From Pseudomonadota bacterium (GTDB taxonomy: Bacteria > Pseudomonadota > Alphaproteobacteria > Rhodobacterales > Rhodobacteraceae), in NCBI GenBank assembly GCA_029567145.1, contig JAKQLM010000471.1:1-48137 (forward strand): a stretch of DNA of 48,137 bases, read 5' to 3'. Below are positions 1 to 8,389 of the stretch, piece after piece. Each line of letters opens with the position of its first letter. Within the stretch, counting starts at the first letter, position 1. The position numbers were made by a program, and so were the translations under genes. The notes beneath the pieces are model-generated. The model was not told the DNA's origin, ran no database searches, and worked only from the letters and a program-made list of their open reading frames with translations.

Positions 1-81
1 CTCCCGAACCGGATACCCACGCAACGTGATCTGCTGCACCGCATCCCGCTTGAATTCGTCGCTGTAGTTGCTCGTCCCCAT
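1..81 (-). CDS. IS3-family transposase OrfA, N-terminal part only (runs off the window)
   Basis: The first 27 codons are visible, from an ATG at 79-81 to the window edge. The peptide begins MGTSNYSDEFKRDAVQQI, which matches the N-terminal helix-turn-helix start of IS3-family OrfA proteins (the S-x-EFK-x-DAV pattern). OrfA binds the inverted repeats and is normally fused to the DDE integrase OrfB by programmed frameshifting; OrfB is beyond the window. A purine-rich GGCAAGGAGG stretch lies just upstream of the ATG and is a good ribosome-binding site. The family call is solid although the fragment is short; the subgroup is unknown. Confidence 0.75.
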   Translation of the reverse strand, partial: MGTSNYSDEFKRDAVQQITLRGYPVRE

Positions 82-140
82 CTCGGCCTCCTTGCCTCAA
101 AGTTAGGGGGCAAAGCGTCTACAAATCTAGGGGCACCTCA
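1..140 (-). mobile_element. Terminal part of an IS3-family-like insertion sequence
   Basis: The minus strand reads a short leader and then the first codons of an IS3-type OrfA. The outermost bases on this side read 5'-TGAGGTGCCCCTAG on the minus strand. The element therefore ends in the TG...CA dinucleotides typical of IS3-family inverted repeats, with its boundary placed at about 140. Immediately beyond this the reading frame of an IS66 TnpA begins without its usual start or inverted repeat, which implies that this element inserted into the IS66 element. The other end and the target duplication lie outside the window. The boundary is inferred from the TG/CA rule and the start of IS66 homology, not from a matched pair of repeats. 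Confidence 0.6.
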
Positions 141-157
141 GGGTTTCCCGTCTGGAA

Positions 158-517
158 GTGATCGAGGGTCCAAGCGGACGGCGTCGGCGCACGAAGGCGG
201 AGCGGGCTCGGATCGCGGCGGAAAGCATGATGCCCGGGGTGGCGGTGGCCGATGTTGCGCGCAAGCACGGCACGACGCGTTGGCAGATTTATGATTGGCG
301 CAAGCAGATGCGCAAAGGCAGCCTGGTGCTGCCCGAGAGCGTGGCGGCGTTGCCGATGTTTGCCGAGCTGGTTGTCGCGGAACCCGAACAGGCCCCGTCC
401 GCGGCGGGTTCTGATATTGAAATCGTGGTGGCCGATGTCGTGATCCGCGCCGGTGCGGGTGCCGACGAAGGCCGGCTGACGCGAGCGATCAGGGCGGCGC
501 GGGCAGCGGCATCGTGA
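158..517 (+). CDS. tnpA: IS66 accessory protein TnpA, probably 5'-truncated
   Basis: This is the small helix-turn-helix protein encoded first in IS66 elements. The visible part carries RRRRTKAERARIA, then DVARKHGTTRWQIYDWRKQMR, the classic IS66 TnpA helix-turn-helix and WRK motif. The only start in the open frame is a GTG at 158. The frame stays open upstream to a TAG at 128 and encodes the family-like residues VSRLEVIEG across 143-169, so the native N-terminus extended further and was cut off by the adjacent IS3-like element. No convincing ribosome-binding site precedes the GTG. The stop overlaps the start of tnpB. Probably a remnant, or poorly translated. Confidence 0.8.
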   Translation: MIEGPSGRRRRTKAERARIAAESMMPGVAVADVARKHGTTRWQIYDWRKQMRKGSLVLPESVAALPMFAELVVAEPEQAPSAAGSDIEIVVADVVIRAGAGADEGRLTRAIRAARAAAS

Positions 518-870
518 TGCTTGGCCAGGGTGGGCCGGTGAAGGTCTTCGTGGCGATGCGGCCGGTGGACTTCCGCAAGGGGATCGACGGGCTGGCGCTG
601 GCGGTTCAGGAGATGTTCGGCCTCGACCCGTTCTGCGGGGCGGTCTTCGTATTCCGATCGAAACGCGCGGACCGGATCAAGCTGCTGGTCTGGGACCAGA
701 CCGGGATGGTGCTCGTTCACAAGCGGCTGGAAGGGGGCAAGTTCGTCTGGCCACAGGTGCAAGACGGTGTGATGCGGGTGTCGTCGGCGCAGCTTGCGGC
801 GCTGTTCGAAGGGCTGGACTGGCGGCTGGTCCGACCCGAACGCGTTCGGCGTCCTATGGCGGCAGGATGA
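517..870 (+). CDS. tnpB: IS66 accessory protein TnpB
   Basis: About 117 residues, the normal size for the IS66 TnpB (Orf2-type) accessory protein needed for IS66 transposition. Family hallmarks are visible: VAMRPVDFRKGIDGLA near the N-terminus, CGAVFVFRSKRADRIKLLVWD in the middle and GMVLVHKRLEGGKFVWP towards the end. The ATG at 517 overlaps the TGA of tnpA (TGATG), so it is probably translationally coupled; a GTG at 514 is an alternative start. The exact biochemical role of TnpB is not known. Intact here. Confidence 0.9.
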   Translation: MLGQGGPVKVFVAMRPVDFRKGIDGLALAVQEMFGLDPFCGAVFVFRSKRADRIKLLVWDQTGMVLVHKRLEGGKFVWPQVQDGVMRVSSAQLAALFEGLDWRLVRPERVRRPMAAG

Positions 871-939
871 TCATCGCAAGATGCTGCAATTCCATGTTTT
901 TACTGGCCAGAGGGGCTGCCTCATGATTCACTTTGGATC

Positions 940-2505
940 ATGGATGCCACCGCTCTTGCCCGCGAAAACGCCCTGCTGAAAGCCCGCCTGACCGAGGTCG
1001 AGGCGGCGCTCGCCGAGGTGCAGGAGGCCAATCGTCGGCTGGAAGATATCCTGCGCACGTCGCAGCGCGAGAAGTTCGGCAAGCGCTCCGAGAAGCTGTC
1101 GCCCGACCAGTTCAACCTGGCCCTGGAAGATGCCGAACTGGCGCAGGGTGTGCTTGAGGCCGCGCAGGAGAAGGCCGAGGCTGCGCTGCAACGGGCCCGA
1201 GGGGAACCGCCTCGCAAGCCGGCACGCAACCTCGGTCATCTCCCGCCGCACCTGCCCCGGATTGAACGTGTGATCGAGCCCGCGAGCCTCCTGTGTCCTT
1301 GCGGCTGTGGGGAGATGGCGAAGATCGGCGAGGACGTATCCCGACGGCTCGACGTGATCCCGGCCCAGTTCCGGGTGCTGGTCACGCGGCGCCCCAGATA
1401 CGCCTGCCGCCGCTGCTCGCAGGCCGTAGCGCAGGCGCATGCCCCCGAGCATGTCGTGCCTGGCGGGTTGCCCACGGAACTGTTCATCGCCTCGATCATC
1501 GTGTCGAAGTTCGGCGATCATCTGCCATTCTACCGCCAGGTCGAAATCTTCAAACGGCAGGGGATCGATCTGGATCGCGGCACGCTTGGCAACTGGGTCG
1601 GACGCGCCTGCTTCCACCTGATGCCGGTCATCAACCACATGAAGGACCATCTGCGCCGCGCGGACCGCATCTTTGTCGATGAAACCCGGGCACCGGTGCT
1701 GGACCCGGGCCGAAAGGCCACCAAGAGCGGCTTCTTCTGGGCCGTCGTCGCCGACGACCGCGGCCATGGCGGTGCAGGCCCGCCCATCGTGCTGTTCCAT
1801 TACGCCCCCGGCCGGGGCAAGGAACATCCGTTGAAGCTCCTCAGCGGATACCGCGGCCGGTTCCTGCAATGCGACGCCTACCAGTCCTACAACGCGCTGA
1901 CGGAAATCTCACGCGACAACGGCCCATGGCAGTTGGTCTACTGCTGGACCCATGTCCGCCGTCGCTTCGTCAAGCGCTTCGAGAACGAGGGCTCCCCCAT
2001 CGCCGAGGAAATGCTGCGCCAGATCGCGCTGCTGTATCAGGTCGACCAGACCGTGCGAGGAAAGGAAGCATCCGTGCGCCTGGCCACCAGACACGAACAT
2101 TCGGTCCCGATCATCACCGCGCTCAAACCCTGGCTCGAGGCTCAGCTGTCCCGCATCCCGCAGAAATCCCAGCTGGCCGAGGACATCCGATACACCCTCG
2201 CACACTGGCCCGGCCTGATCCACTTCCTGGAAGACGGCACGCTCGAGCTCGACACCAACCCGGTCGAAAACCAGATCAGGCCGATCGCCCTCACAAGAAA
2301 GAATGCCCTCTTCGCCGGGAACGAAATCGGTGCCGAGAACTGGGCAATGCTCGCCTCGCTCGTCGCCACCTGCAAGTTGTCCGCGGTCAACCCGGTCGAC
2401 TACATCGATGCCACGCTCCGTGCGATCCTCGACGGCCACCCGCAAAGCGGCATCGAAGACCTCATGCCATGGCGCTACAAGCAAACGTCAACCCTCGCAG
2501 CGTAG
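940..2505 (+). CDS. tnpC: IS66 transposase TnpC (DDE transposase)
   Basis: A 521-residue transposase of normal IS66 length. Domain order: an N-terminal leucine-zipper-like coiled coil (about residues 5-70, heptads such as ENALLKARLTEVEAALAEVQ), a Cys-rich zinc finger (CPCGCGEM ... CRRC, about 118-158), then the DDE nuclease core. Acidic catalytic positions are visible in FVDETRAP, in LQCDAYQSYN and in the C-terminal TNPVENQIRPIALTRKNALF motif, which is the IS66 signature. The ORF is intact, so the protein could be active in trans even though the left end of this element is missing. It starts 69 bp after tnpB, the usual order in these elements. Confidence 0.93.
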   Translation: MDATALARENALLKARLTEVEAALAEVQEANRRLEDILRTSQREKFGKRSEKLSPDQFNLALEDAELAQGVLEAAQEKAEAALQRARGEPPRKPARNLGHLPPHLPRIERVIEPASLLCPCGCGEMAKIGEDVSRRLDVIPAQFRVLVTRRPRYACRRCSQAVAQAHAPEHVVPGGLPTELFIASIIVSKFGDHLPFYRQVEIFKRQGIDLDRGTLGNWVGRACFHLMPVINHMKDHLRRADRIFVDETRAPVLDPGRKATKSGFFWAVVADDRGHGGAGPPIVLFHYAPGRGKEHPLKLLSGYRGRFLQCDAYQSYNALTEISRDNGPWQLVYCWTHVRRRFVKRFENEGSPIAEEMLRQIALLYQVDQTVRGKEASVRLATRHEHSVPIITALKPWLEAQLSRIPQKSQLAEDIRYTLAHWPGLIHFLEDGTLELDTNPVENQIRPIALTRKNALFAGNEIGAENWAMLASLVATCKLSAVNPVDYIDATLRAILDGHPQSGIEDLMPWRYKQTSTLAA

Positions 2506-2512
2506 GGCCAAG

Positions 2513-2525
2513 CCATAGCGCTTAC
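2513..2525 (+). repeat. IS66 right terminal inverted repeat (outer end)
   Basis: CATAGCGCTTAC closes the element 20 bp past the TnpC stop. Its reverse complement begins GTAAGCGC, matching the conserved GTAAGCG tip of IS66-family inverted repeats. No partner copy is present on the left side. Confidence 0.7.
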
Positions 2526-2600
2526 GAATTAAAAGTACAAGTGCCTTGAAGAACTGCAAAGCTTTTCAACACGGCTGGCCAGTGCCGGGCAGGCCGGGCA

Positions 2601-2625
2601 GGCAAACCCCCAAGGCTGGTTTGCC
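2601..2625 (-). terminator. Hairpin directly after the GT2-oxidoreductase-epimerase gene
   Basis: GGCAAACC (2601-2608) and GGTTTGCC (2618-2625) form a perfect 8-bp stem with a 9-nt loop, beginning at the base next to the stop codon of the minus-strand gene. No clear U-run follows, so it may be a weak intrinsic terminator or an mRNA 3'-end stabiliser. It would also face read-through from the IS66 element on the plus strand. Confidence 0.5.
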
Positions 2626-5600
2626 CTAAAAGCCGAGCAAGTTCGCGTGGGTCACAGCGGCGTCCAGAAACCGGCCCTTGTCCGCTTCCGGGACCCAGCC
2701 CAATGCAGCTTTCGGTCGGCTATTGTCAAAACGCGCAAGATGCGCACGCGAAAGCCAGTCCTTGCGCGACGACCGGAGGGCGTCGGTCTGGCCCATAGCA
2801 TGCCGTTTCAGCAGGAACTTTGCCCCATCCGCCAGCCACAGGGTGTTCAAGGACCCACTGGTGACCGTCATCTTAGCGCCAAGCAAAGCATGGATTGCGT
2901 CGAAGTAATCCCGAGCCGTCAGCATCGGGTCGCCAATCAGGTTGAACGATTGGCCCGACACATTCTCGGCATGCAGCATCCGGATGAGCCCGTCCGACAC
3001 GTCATCGACCAGAACGAAAGGCAGCACGTTGTGACCATTGCCCCAAAGCCGGACCGCCCCCGCACCGTGCCAGCGCCCGATCCCCCAATGCTGCAAAGGC
3101 CCGCCATTGCCAAGCACGATGCCGGGCCGGGCAATGACCAAAGGCAGCCCCCGGTCGCGGTGCATGGCCAGCAGTCGGGCCTCGCATTCGGCCTTGGACC
3201 GGGCATAGATGTTTCGCTGCGCAAGATCGCCAAACTCTGTCGCCTCGGTGATCACCTGTGCAGGGTCGGACATGTCATAGGACGCGATCGTTCCCGTATA
3301 GACCAGCCGACGGACCTTGGCGGCTTCTGCGGCCTCGGCCACGCGCACGGTGGTGCCAACGTCATTTTCCAGCGCGGCGGCCCAGGATTTGTCGGTGGAC
3401 TTGGCCAGATTGTAGACCGTATCGATTCCTGCCATCGCCGCGCGCAGGCCTTCGTGGTCGGTCAGGGCCACTGGCACGGTCTCGACGTGATCGGCAATGT
3501 CATCGAAGGGGCCGCTGCGGCTTCGGCTTAGCACCCGGACATCGTGGCCGCGCGCCACCAGCGTCCGGGTAAGGTTGCGCCCGATGAAGCCTGTTCCGCC
3601 GATCACCATGACCTTCGGCGCGGGCCTGCCAATCAGAACCGGTGGTGCGGCTGCGGCGGGCATCTTTGCCAGCGTGGCCTCGATGGCCTGCATCACAAGC
3701 AGAGCCGCTTCGCCGCCAAAGCGCGGATCCAGCTGCCGACCAGTCGATATCCCGTCATAAAAGCCGCGAACTGCGCCCTGAAAGCCAAGGGCATACGGCG
3801 ACTTGCGCCCGAGCGAGGCAGTCTGACGGTGCACATTCACCAAGCCCTCTCGCAGATGTTGTGCGGCAAGCGACAACGACCGCACCAAAGGGTTGGCCGT
3901 CAAATCGGCGGTGTTGTTTCTCTCGACGACCAGACAGTCATTGCCAAAGTCCAGTTGCGCCAACGCCGATGACCCTCGCAGGGTGATACTGCGCTGCTCC
4001 ATGGTTTCGACCAGCGACAGGACTATGGTGATATCCACGCCACCTGCCCGCGCCAGGATATGCCAGCCCTGGTGACGACTGCCGCCGCCCGGCAAATCGA
4101 TCGGCTTTGACAGACTGAGGCCGAGAATTTCAAGCGGCCCGAACAAGTCGACCGCGAAGGCATAAAGATGCGGCCCAAGCTCCAGCAAGAGATTGCCGGG
4201 TTCACGCAGCATCCACAGCCCGAAAGGACCCGAGCGCAGCAGAGAAAGCGGGTAGCACCAGTTGATCTCGGCACTTGAGATCCGGCCCAACCGCCCCGAG
4301 TCTCGCAACGACTTCAGGCGCACATAGCCAGGAATCCCAAGAAAGTTGTGGCAGATCCCGATCCGACGCCCGGCCTTTTCAGCCGCGGCTACCAAGTCGA
4401 CCGCCTGCACGGCCGACGTCGCGATAGGTTTTTCGATGAACACATGCAGACCGGCCGCAAGACATTGCATGGCGATCTCGTGATGCAGGGGGGGGGGCGT
4501 CAGGATGTGCACCGCGTCACAGACCTGCGCTTTTAGCAAGTCTGCGACTGACCCATAGCACTGTGCTCCAAACCGCGCCGCGAGCGCGGACGCAGCACTT
4601 TCAGACGGATCGCAGACGGCAACCACATGTACGCCCGGCGTGGCCCGCAGAGCGTCGGCATGCTTGCTGGCGATGTACCCCGCACCGATCAGTCCCACCC
4701 GTAAATCGGCGTGGCTATGCACTCTGGCCCCTTTGTACTCGATGATTCGCATGTCTGCGCCTGAAAGGCGCCTGAAGTGGAACGTCAACATTCCCAGCAG
4801 GTTGGGAACCTTTGATAGCGTCAAGAAAACCGAATGATGCGCCGCCTGGACCGCAGGCTGCCCGTTGTGCATCAGTCCGAGCCAGGTGCGGAACCAGTTG
4901 AACCCCCAAGCTCCGATTGCCAAGGCCAACACCAGCCATTGCCCGGTCACGAGCCCCGCAAGCAGACCCGCCAAGGCCAGCAGCGGTATGACCAAACCGT
5001 AAAACCACACCCGCCGCCGTTCCGCGACGAAGTGGCCGGGTTGCAGACGTCCCACCTGGGCAAAGCCATGACCGGTTCGAACCGTGCGTCGCCACCATTG
5101 GGAAAACCGGGTGATGTCAGAGTCGTGGTGCGTCATGGTTTGGGGCAACCTGCAAATCCGAAGGCCCGTGGCCCGAACCCGCAGACAAAAGTCGTCGTCT
5201 TCGGCTGCAATGACGCTGGGATCAAAACCTCTGACTGCGTCAAAGGCTGCGCTGCGCACCATCATATCACCGCCGCAGGTGCTGATTTCGCCAGCCGGAC
5301 GGTGCCATTCCACCTCGGCCAGCGCGTTGTAGACGGACCGCTCTGGCGCGATCTCGCGTCGCCAGCCGGTGACGATCCCGATTCCGGGCTGCTGATCCAG
5401 GGTTGCCAGCGCCGCAGCAATCCATCCCGGCTCTACCCGGCAATCGCCATCGACAAACTGGACATAGTCCGGCGTCCCCGCGTCTTGCAGCGCGTAGAAC
5501 CCCGCGTTGCGCGCCCGCGCGGCGGTAAAGGGAATGCTTGTATCAAGCTCGACCACCTGCGCACCGATGCCCCGGGCAAAACTTACGCTGTTATCGGTTG

Positions 5601-5718
5601 ACCCTGAATCGACATAAACGATCCGATCGACCTGCCCTTGAAGCGAGGTCAGACACGCCTGCAAACGGCTGCCTTCATTTCGAGCGATAACAACGGCAGC
5701 GACGGTACTTGGTCTCAT
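2626..5718 (-). CDS. Three-domain fusion: GT2 glycosyltransferase - Gfo/Idh/MocA oxidoreductase - SDR epimerase/dehydratase
   Basis: A single 1030-residue frame joins three enzymes usually encoded separately. Residues 1-325 are a GT2 glycosyltransferase: VVIARNEG, VYVDSGSTDN, the DxD-like FVDGDC and the acidic AAEDDDFCLR motif, then two probable membrane segments (about 238-280). Residues 338-690 are a Gfo/Idh/MocA dehydrogenase with the Rossmann motif GLIGAGYIASKHA and the EKP motif. Residues 700-1030 are an extended SDR with GGTGFIGRNL and the catalytic YARSK (YxxxK). The ATG at 5718 is preferred to the upstream TTG at 5754 because it directly precedes the conserved VVIARNEG strand. A GTG preceded by AAAGGGG between domains 1 and 2 could allow separate translation of the back half. 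Likely makes and transfers a modified sugar for EPS. A C10 tract lies in the dehydrogenase part. Confidence 0.85.
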   Translation of the reverse strand: MRPSTVAAVVIARNEGSRLQACLTSLQGQVDRIVYVDSGSTDNSVSFARGIGAQVVELDTSIPFTAARARNAGFYALQDAGTPDYVQFVDGDCRVEPGWIAAALATLDQQPGIGIVTGWRREIAPERSVYNALAEVEWHRPAGEISTCGGDMMVRSAAFDAVRGFDPSVIAAEDDDFCLRVRATGLRICRLPQTMTHHDSDITRFSQWWRRTVRTGHGFAQVGRLQPGHFVAERRRVWFYGLVIPLLALAGLLAGLVTGQWLVLALAIGAWGFNWFRTWLGLMHNGQPAVQAAHHSVFLTLSKVPNLLGMLTFHFRRLSGADMRIIEYKGARVHSHADLRVGLIGAGYIASKHADALRATPGVHVVAVCDPSESAASALAARFGAQCYGSVADLLKAQVCDAVHILTPPPLHHEIAMQCLAAGLHVFIEKPIATSAVQAVDLVAAAEKAGRRIGICHNFLGIPGYVRLKSLRDSGRLGRISSAEINWCYPLSLLRSGPFGLWMLREPGNLLLELGPHLYAFAVDLFGPLEILGLSLSKPIDLPGGGSRHQGWHILARAGGVDITIVLSLVETMEQRSITLRGSSALAQLDFGNDCLVVERNNTADLTANPLVRSLSLAAQHLREGLVNVHRQTASLGRKSPYALGFQGAVRGFYDGISTGRQLDPRFGGEAALLVMQAIEATLAKMPAAAAPPVLIGRPAPKVMVIGGTGFIGRNLTRTLVARGHDVRVLSRSRSGPFDDIADHVETVPVALTDHEGLRAAMAGIDTVYNLAKSTDKSWAAALENDVGTTVRVAEAAEAAKVRRLVYTGTIASYDMSDPAQVITEATEFGDLAQRNIYARSKAECEARLLAMHRDRGLPLVIARPGIVLGNGGPLQHWGIGRWHGAGAVRLWGNGHNVLPFVLVDDVSDGLIRMLHAENVSGQSFNLIGDPMLTARDYFDAIHALLGAKMTVTSGSLNTLWLADGAKFLLKRHAMGQTDALRSSRKDWLSRAHLARFDNSRPKAALGWVPEADKGRFLDAAVTHANLLGF

Positions 5719-6016
5719 GATCCCAGGCTTTCCTATGTTGGATAAGGCACGCAAGTACGGTCCTGCCCGTAGAAGTGGTGTAGCTGCCGATCGTCACCGT
5801 GATGTCAGGCGTGGGGCTCCTTTTTGAAGATGCCAGTGCAGGCAAGCCGATCATGGACATTTTGCCCATTGGCGCGAAGGTTTCCAGCGTCATGCAGCGG
5901 GCGCGTTGACCGCCTGTTCATCGTTTCTTTGTGGACGCTGCGCTCTGACCTGGCGGACAAGTTTTTCCTTAAGGAAGAATGCCGCGGAAGCCCGGGCGGC
6001 GCGCAATCTTGGCGAT
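5719..6016. other. 298-bp gap without a credible gene
   Basis: All ORFs here are short, overlap each other and resemble nothing known. The stretch separates the GT4 gene from the fusion gene on the minus strand and may hold a promoter. It contains a perfect 12-bp palindrome, TTCCTTAAGGAA, at 5965-5976, an AT-rich island in GC-rich DNA that could be a protein-binding site. No clear -35/-10 pair was found. Confidence 0.4.
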
Positions 6017-7291
6017 TCATGGGCTTGCTTCATTGCCCTGGTCGGTTGGCCTAAGCCTTCCACTCGCACCGCCATTCCGAAAGATCTCGGCAAGCCATGC
6101 GCCTTCTTTTTCAATGTTGAAATCGCTTTTCACAAGCTGGCGGCCAGCCTGACCCATCATCGCCGCGAGCTCTGGCGATTTCATCAGCCGCCCGATCCGC
6201 TCGGCCAGCGTCGCGACGTCGCCAGGCGGAATGGTGTAGCCCACTACGCCGTCTGCCACCAATTCGGGCACGCCCGCAACACGCGTTGCGATCACTGGGA
6301 TGCGGCTGGCCATCGCTTCCATCAAAACCACCGGCACACCTTCGGCAAAAGACGGCAGAACAAGCATGTCTGACTCGTCAAGCAGCGCGGCCACCGCACC
6401 TTGGGACTGAAAGCCTGCAAAGGTGACCACATGTTCCAGACCCAGTTGGGCCACCTTCTTCTCTGCAAGGACGCGCGCCGGTCCGTCGCCGACAAGTGTC
6501 AGGCGTGCATCTGGATGGTCCGGAACCACCCGTGCCATTGCCTCGATCAAAAGCGATGCTCCTTTGACGGGGTCAAGGCGGCCAACAAATATGACCCGCT
6601 TGCCGAAAGCCCCCCGGACTTTGCGACCGTAGGCTTCAGCCTGCACACCACAATGGACGATGGTGATCTTTTGCCAGTCCCCTGGGTCCGAGAACAGCAT
6701 CAGTTGCGAGCGGCAGAAATGGCTTATCGCAACGACAAACCGGGCTCGGGCAATCTTTTTGTCCAAGGCCCACCGCTCCGCCTCGAAAAAGATCGCCGGG
6801 CCATGTTCGGTGAAACTGAATGGAATGCCCGATAGCGTTGATGCAAGCATCGCGACCGTGCAACTTGAGTTGCCGAAATGATTGTGCAAGTGCCCGACAC
6901 CCTGGGCACGCAGATGCTGCGCCAGGACTCCGGCTTCCACAAAGTAGAAGATTTGCCACAGAAGGGCCTTGAGACCTGGATGACGCGAGCGCAGAGCCAA
7001 CGCGAGGCTTGAAAACCAGCGCCCTGGGGCGCGCAGCAGAAAGCCCGCGTGCGCAGCAAGTACTCTGACCGGGTTGCTCGCGGCCGCGATCACATAGAAC
7101 GTCTGTGCTCTGGCGTTAAGCTCTTCCTCGCCCATGAATTCGCCCGCCGGAGGCTTGCGGATGGAACAGGTGACAACCTTCAGTCCGTGGGCACGAAGAC
7201 TTTCGACCTCGCGCAGGATGAACGTGTGCGAAATCTTCGGATAGTCACCCGTCAGATATGCGATCGGTTCGATGTCGGGCCTTCGGTCCAT
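6017..7291 (-). CDS. Glycosyltransferase family 4 (GT-B fold), EPS biosynthesis
   Basis: A 424-residue retaining GT-B glycosyltransferase, similar in layout to WcaL/ExoL-type enzymes. The N-terminal acceptor domain starts AYLTGDYPKISHTFILREVE, a common opening of this subgroup (P-x-S-x-TF...E). The C-terminal nucleotide-sugar domain has VIFVGRLDPVKGASLLIEA, LTLVGDGPARV and the E-x7-E-type motif PSFAEGVPVVLMEAM followed by PVIATRVAGVPE. It transfers a sugar from a nucleotide donor to a growing lipid-linked oligosaccharide at the cytoplasmic face of the membrane. The gene starts 6 bp after the upstream GT2 gene ends, so the two are probably co-transcribed. The sugar specificity cannot be told. 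Confidence 0.9.
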   Translation of the reverse strand: MDRRPDIEPIAYLTGDYPKISHTFILREVESLRAHGLKVVTCSIRKPPAGEFMGEEELNARAQTFYVIAAASNPVRVLAAHAGFLLRAPGRWFSSLALALRSRHPGLKALLWQIFYFVEAGVLAQHLRAQGVGHLHNHFGNSSCTVAMLASTLSGIPFSFTEHGPAIFFEAERWALDKKIARARFVVAISHFCRSQLMLFSDPGDWQKITIVHCGVQAEAYGRKVRGAFGKRVIFVGRLDPVKGASLLIEAMARVVPDHPDARLTLVGDGPARVLAEKKVAQLGLEHVVTFAGFQSQGAVAALLDESDMLVLPSFAEGVPVVLMEAMASRIPVIATRVAGVPELVADGVVGYTIPPGDVATLAERIGRLMKSPELAAMMGQAGRQLVKSDFNIEKEGAWLAEIFRNGGASGRLRPTDQGNEASP

Positions 7292-7297
7292 ACGCCC

Positions 7298-8197
7298 TTA
7301 CCCTTTCAACTTTCGCTTCCACCAGAGAAGCTTTCCCAGCCCGCCGACAGCGGTCAATCCTAACTGCGTCGACCGCCTGCGCGAGAACGGCCGAGTGGCT
7401 AGCGCCAGTCCGCCGTGAAGGACGACCTGCGCCGCCCCCACGGCCATCCAGACGGCTACGCGGTATGCCCCGCGCAGTCCGCCCGCGCTGTTGTCGACGA
7501 CGCACCGAAGTTGCCCGTCACTGAAGCGTCGCTGCTGCAAGAACGCCAGCGTCGCACGCCGATCCGGGACAATTTCGCGTACTCGCGCGTCCGGACACCA
7601 CATCAGCGCAATCCCGTGACACTCGACCAGCTTGCGAAGCAGCCATACGTCTTCGCCCCCGGCATCGAAGGCCGGATCGAAGACCGGGCTTTCCAGCATC
7701 AGCACCTCGCGACGAAACATCGAGTTGCCCGACCCCAGATAGGCGCGAAGATGCCCGATGTCCTGGCCCGAAGCTGCCGGAAACCGCCGACTGAAGACAC
7801 GGTCAAGCGGGCCGCGCAAATGTTCGGCAGGTTGTTCCTGAAACTCCGGCTCAATGGATCCGAACGCCGCCGGATCGCCGCGTGCCACAGCGCCTGCGAA
7901 AGCGGCAAGCCAACCGGGATCCGGCATTTCATCGTCATCGAGAAAAATGATATGCGCACCACGGGCCTCGGCTATGCCGCGATTGCGGGCTCGCGCAACG
8001 CCGGTCTGAGGTTCATGGACATAACGAACGAAATCGGGCGCGGACGCCAGAACTGACCGGGCTGACCCGTCCGGCGAATTGTCAACCAACACAAGTTCGA
8101 CCGGCACCGCGATAGTCTTGATCTGTGATGCAACAGCGCGGAAAAGCGGGCCCAGCAATTCTTCGCGGCGAAAGGTCGGCACGACTATCGAGATCAT
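7298..8197 (-). CDS. Glycosyltransferase family 2 (GT-A fold)
   Basis: A 299-residue GT2 enzyme beginning MISIVVPTFRREELLGPLF, with the nucleotide-binding motif ELVLVDNSPDGS, the metal-binding HIIFLDDDEMPDPGW (DxD region) and the acceptor-side motif DAGGEDVWLLRKLVE. It is probably cytoplasmic or membrane-associated, adding one residue to the EPS repeat unit. It is the first gene of a minus-strand run (GT2-GT4-fusion) and is transcribed away from the WecG-like gene across a 192-bp divergent spacer. Length and motifs are complete. Confidence 0.88.
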   Translation of the reverse strand: MISIVVPTFRREELLGPLFRAVASQIKTIAVPVELVLVDNSPDGSARSVLASAPDFVRYVHEPQTGVARARNRGIAEARGAHIIFLDDDEMPDPGWLAAFAGAVARGDPAAFGSIEPEFQEQPAEHLRGPLDRVFSRRFPAASGQDIGHLRAYLGSGNSMFRREVLMLESPVFDPAFDAGGEDVWLLRKLVECHGIALMWCPDARVREIVPDRRATLAFLQQRRFSDGQLRCVVDNSAGGLRGAYRVAVWMAVGAAQVVLHGGLALATRPFSRRRSTQLGLTAVGGLGKLLWWKRKLKG

Positions 8198-8389
8198 GCT
8201 GGACGTGCTTGCCGAAGATTGGCAGAGAAAAGTCGCAAAGCTGACGGCTCCCGCCTGATGCCCAAAGAGATTCCGGCATTTGAGGTTTTTCCAATACTAT
8301 CCTCTTGACGACGAATGGACAATCACCCGTGATTTGCAGACCTGACTTGTGGTCAAGCAGGTTATGAAGCAGGCGGTCCGAAACCTTAG
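8198..8389. promoter_or_regulatory. Divergent promoter region between two EPS gene runs
   Basis: This 192-bp spacer lies between a minus-strand GT2 and the plus-strand WecG/TagA gene, so it should hold promoters for both directions. It contains an imperfect inverted repeat, CCTGACTTGTGGTCAAGCAGG, around 8340. No convincing sigma-70 hexamer pair could be assigned by eye. Confidence 0.4.

Larger units (their letters stand above)
141..2525 (+). mobile_element. IS66-family insertion sequence, left end truncated
   Basis: Three overlapping or close plus-strand genes in the order TnpA-TnpB-TnpC are diagnostic for IS66-type elements. The right end is recognisable 20 bp after the TnpC stop, where the sequence ends in GCGCTTAC at 2518-2525, the complement of the GTAAGCGC start typical of IS66 inverted repeats. 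The matching left repeat is absent: TnpA homology starts right at the border of the IS3-like element. Transposition in cis should be impossible without the left repeat, although the proteins could still act on other copies. An 8-bp target duplication would start with the bases after 2525, but its partner is not in the window. Confidence 0.85.

Noticed and set aside
928-1869. 313-residue minus-strand ORF opposite TnpC
   Set aside because: TnpC motifs are explicit on the plus strand; the antisense product has no recognisable domain.
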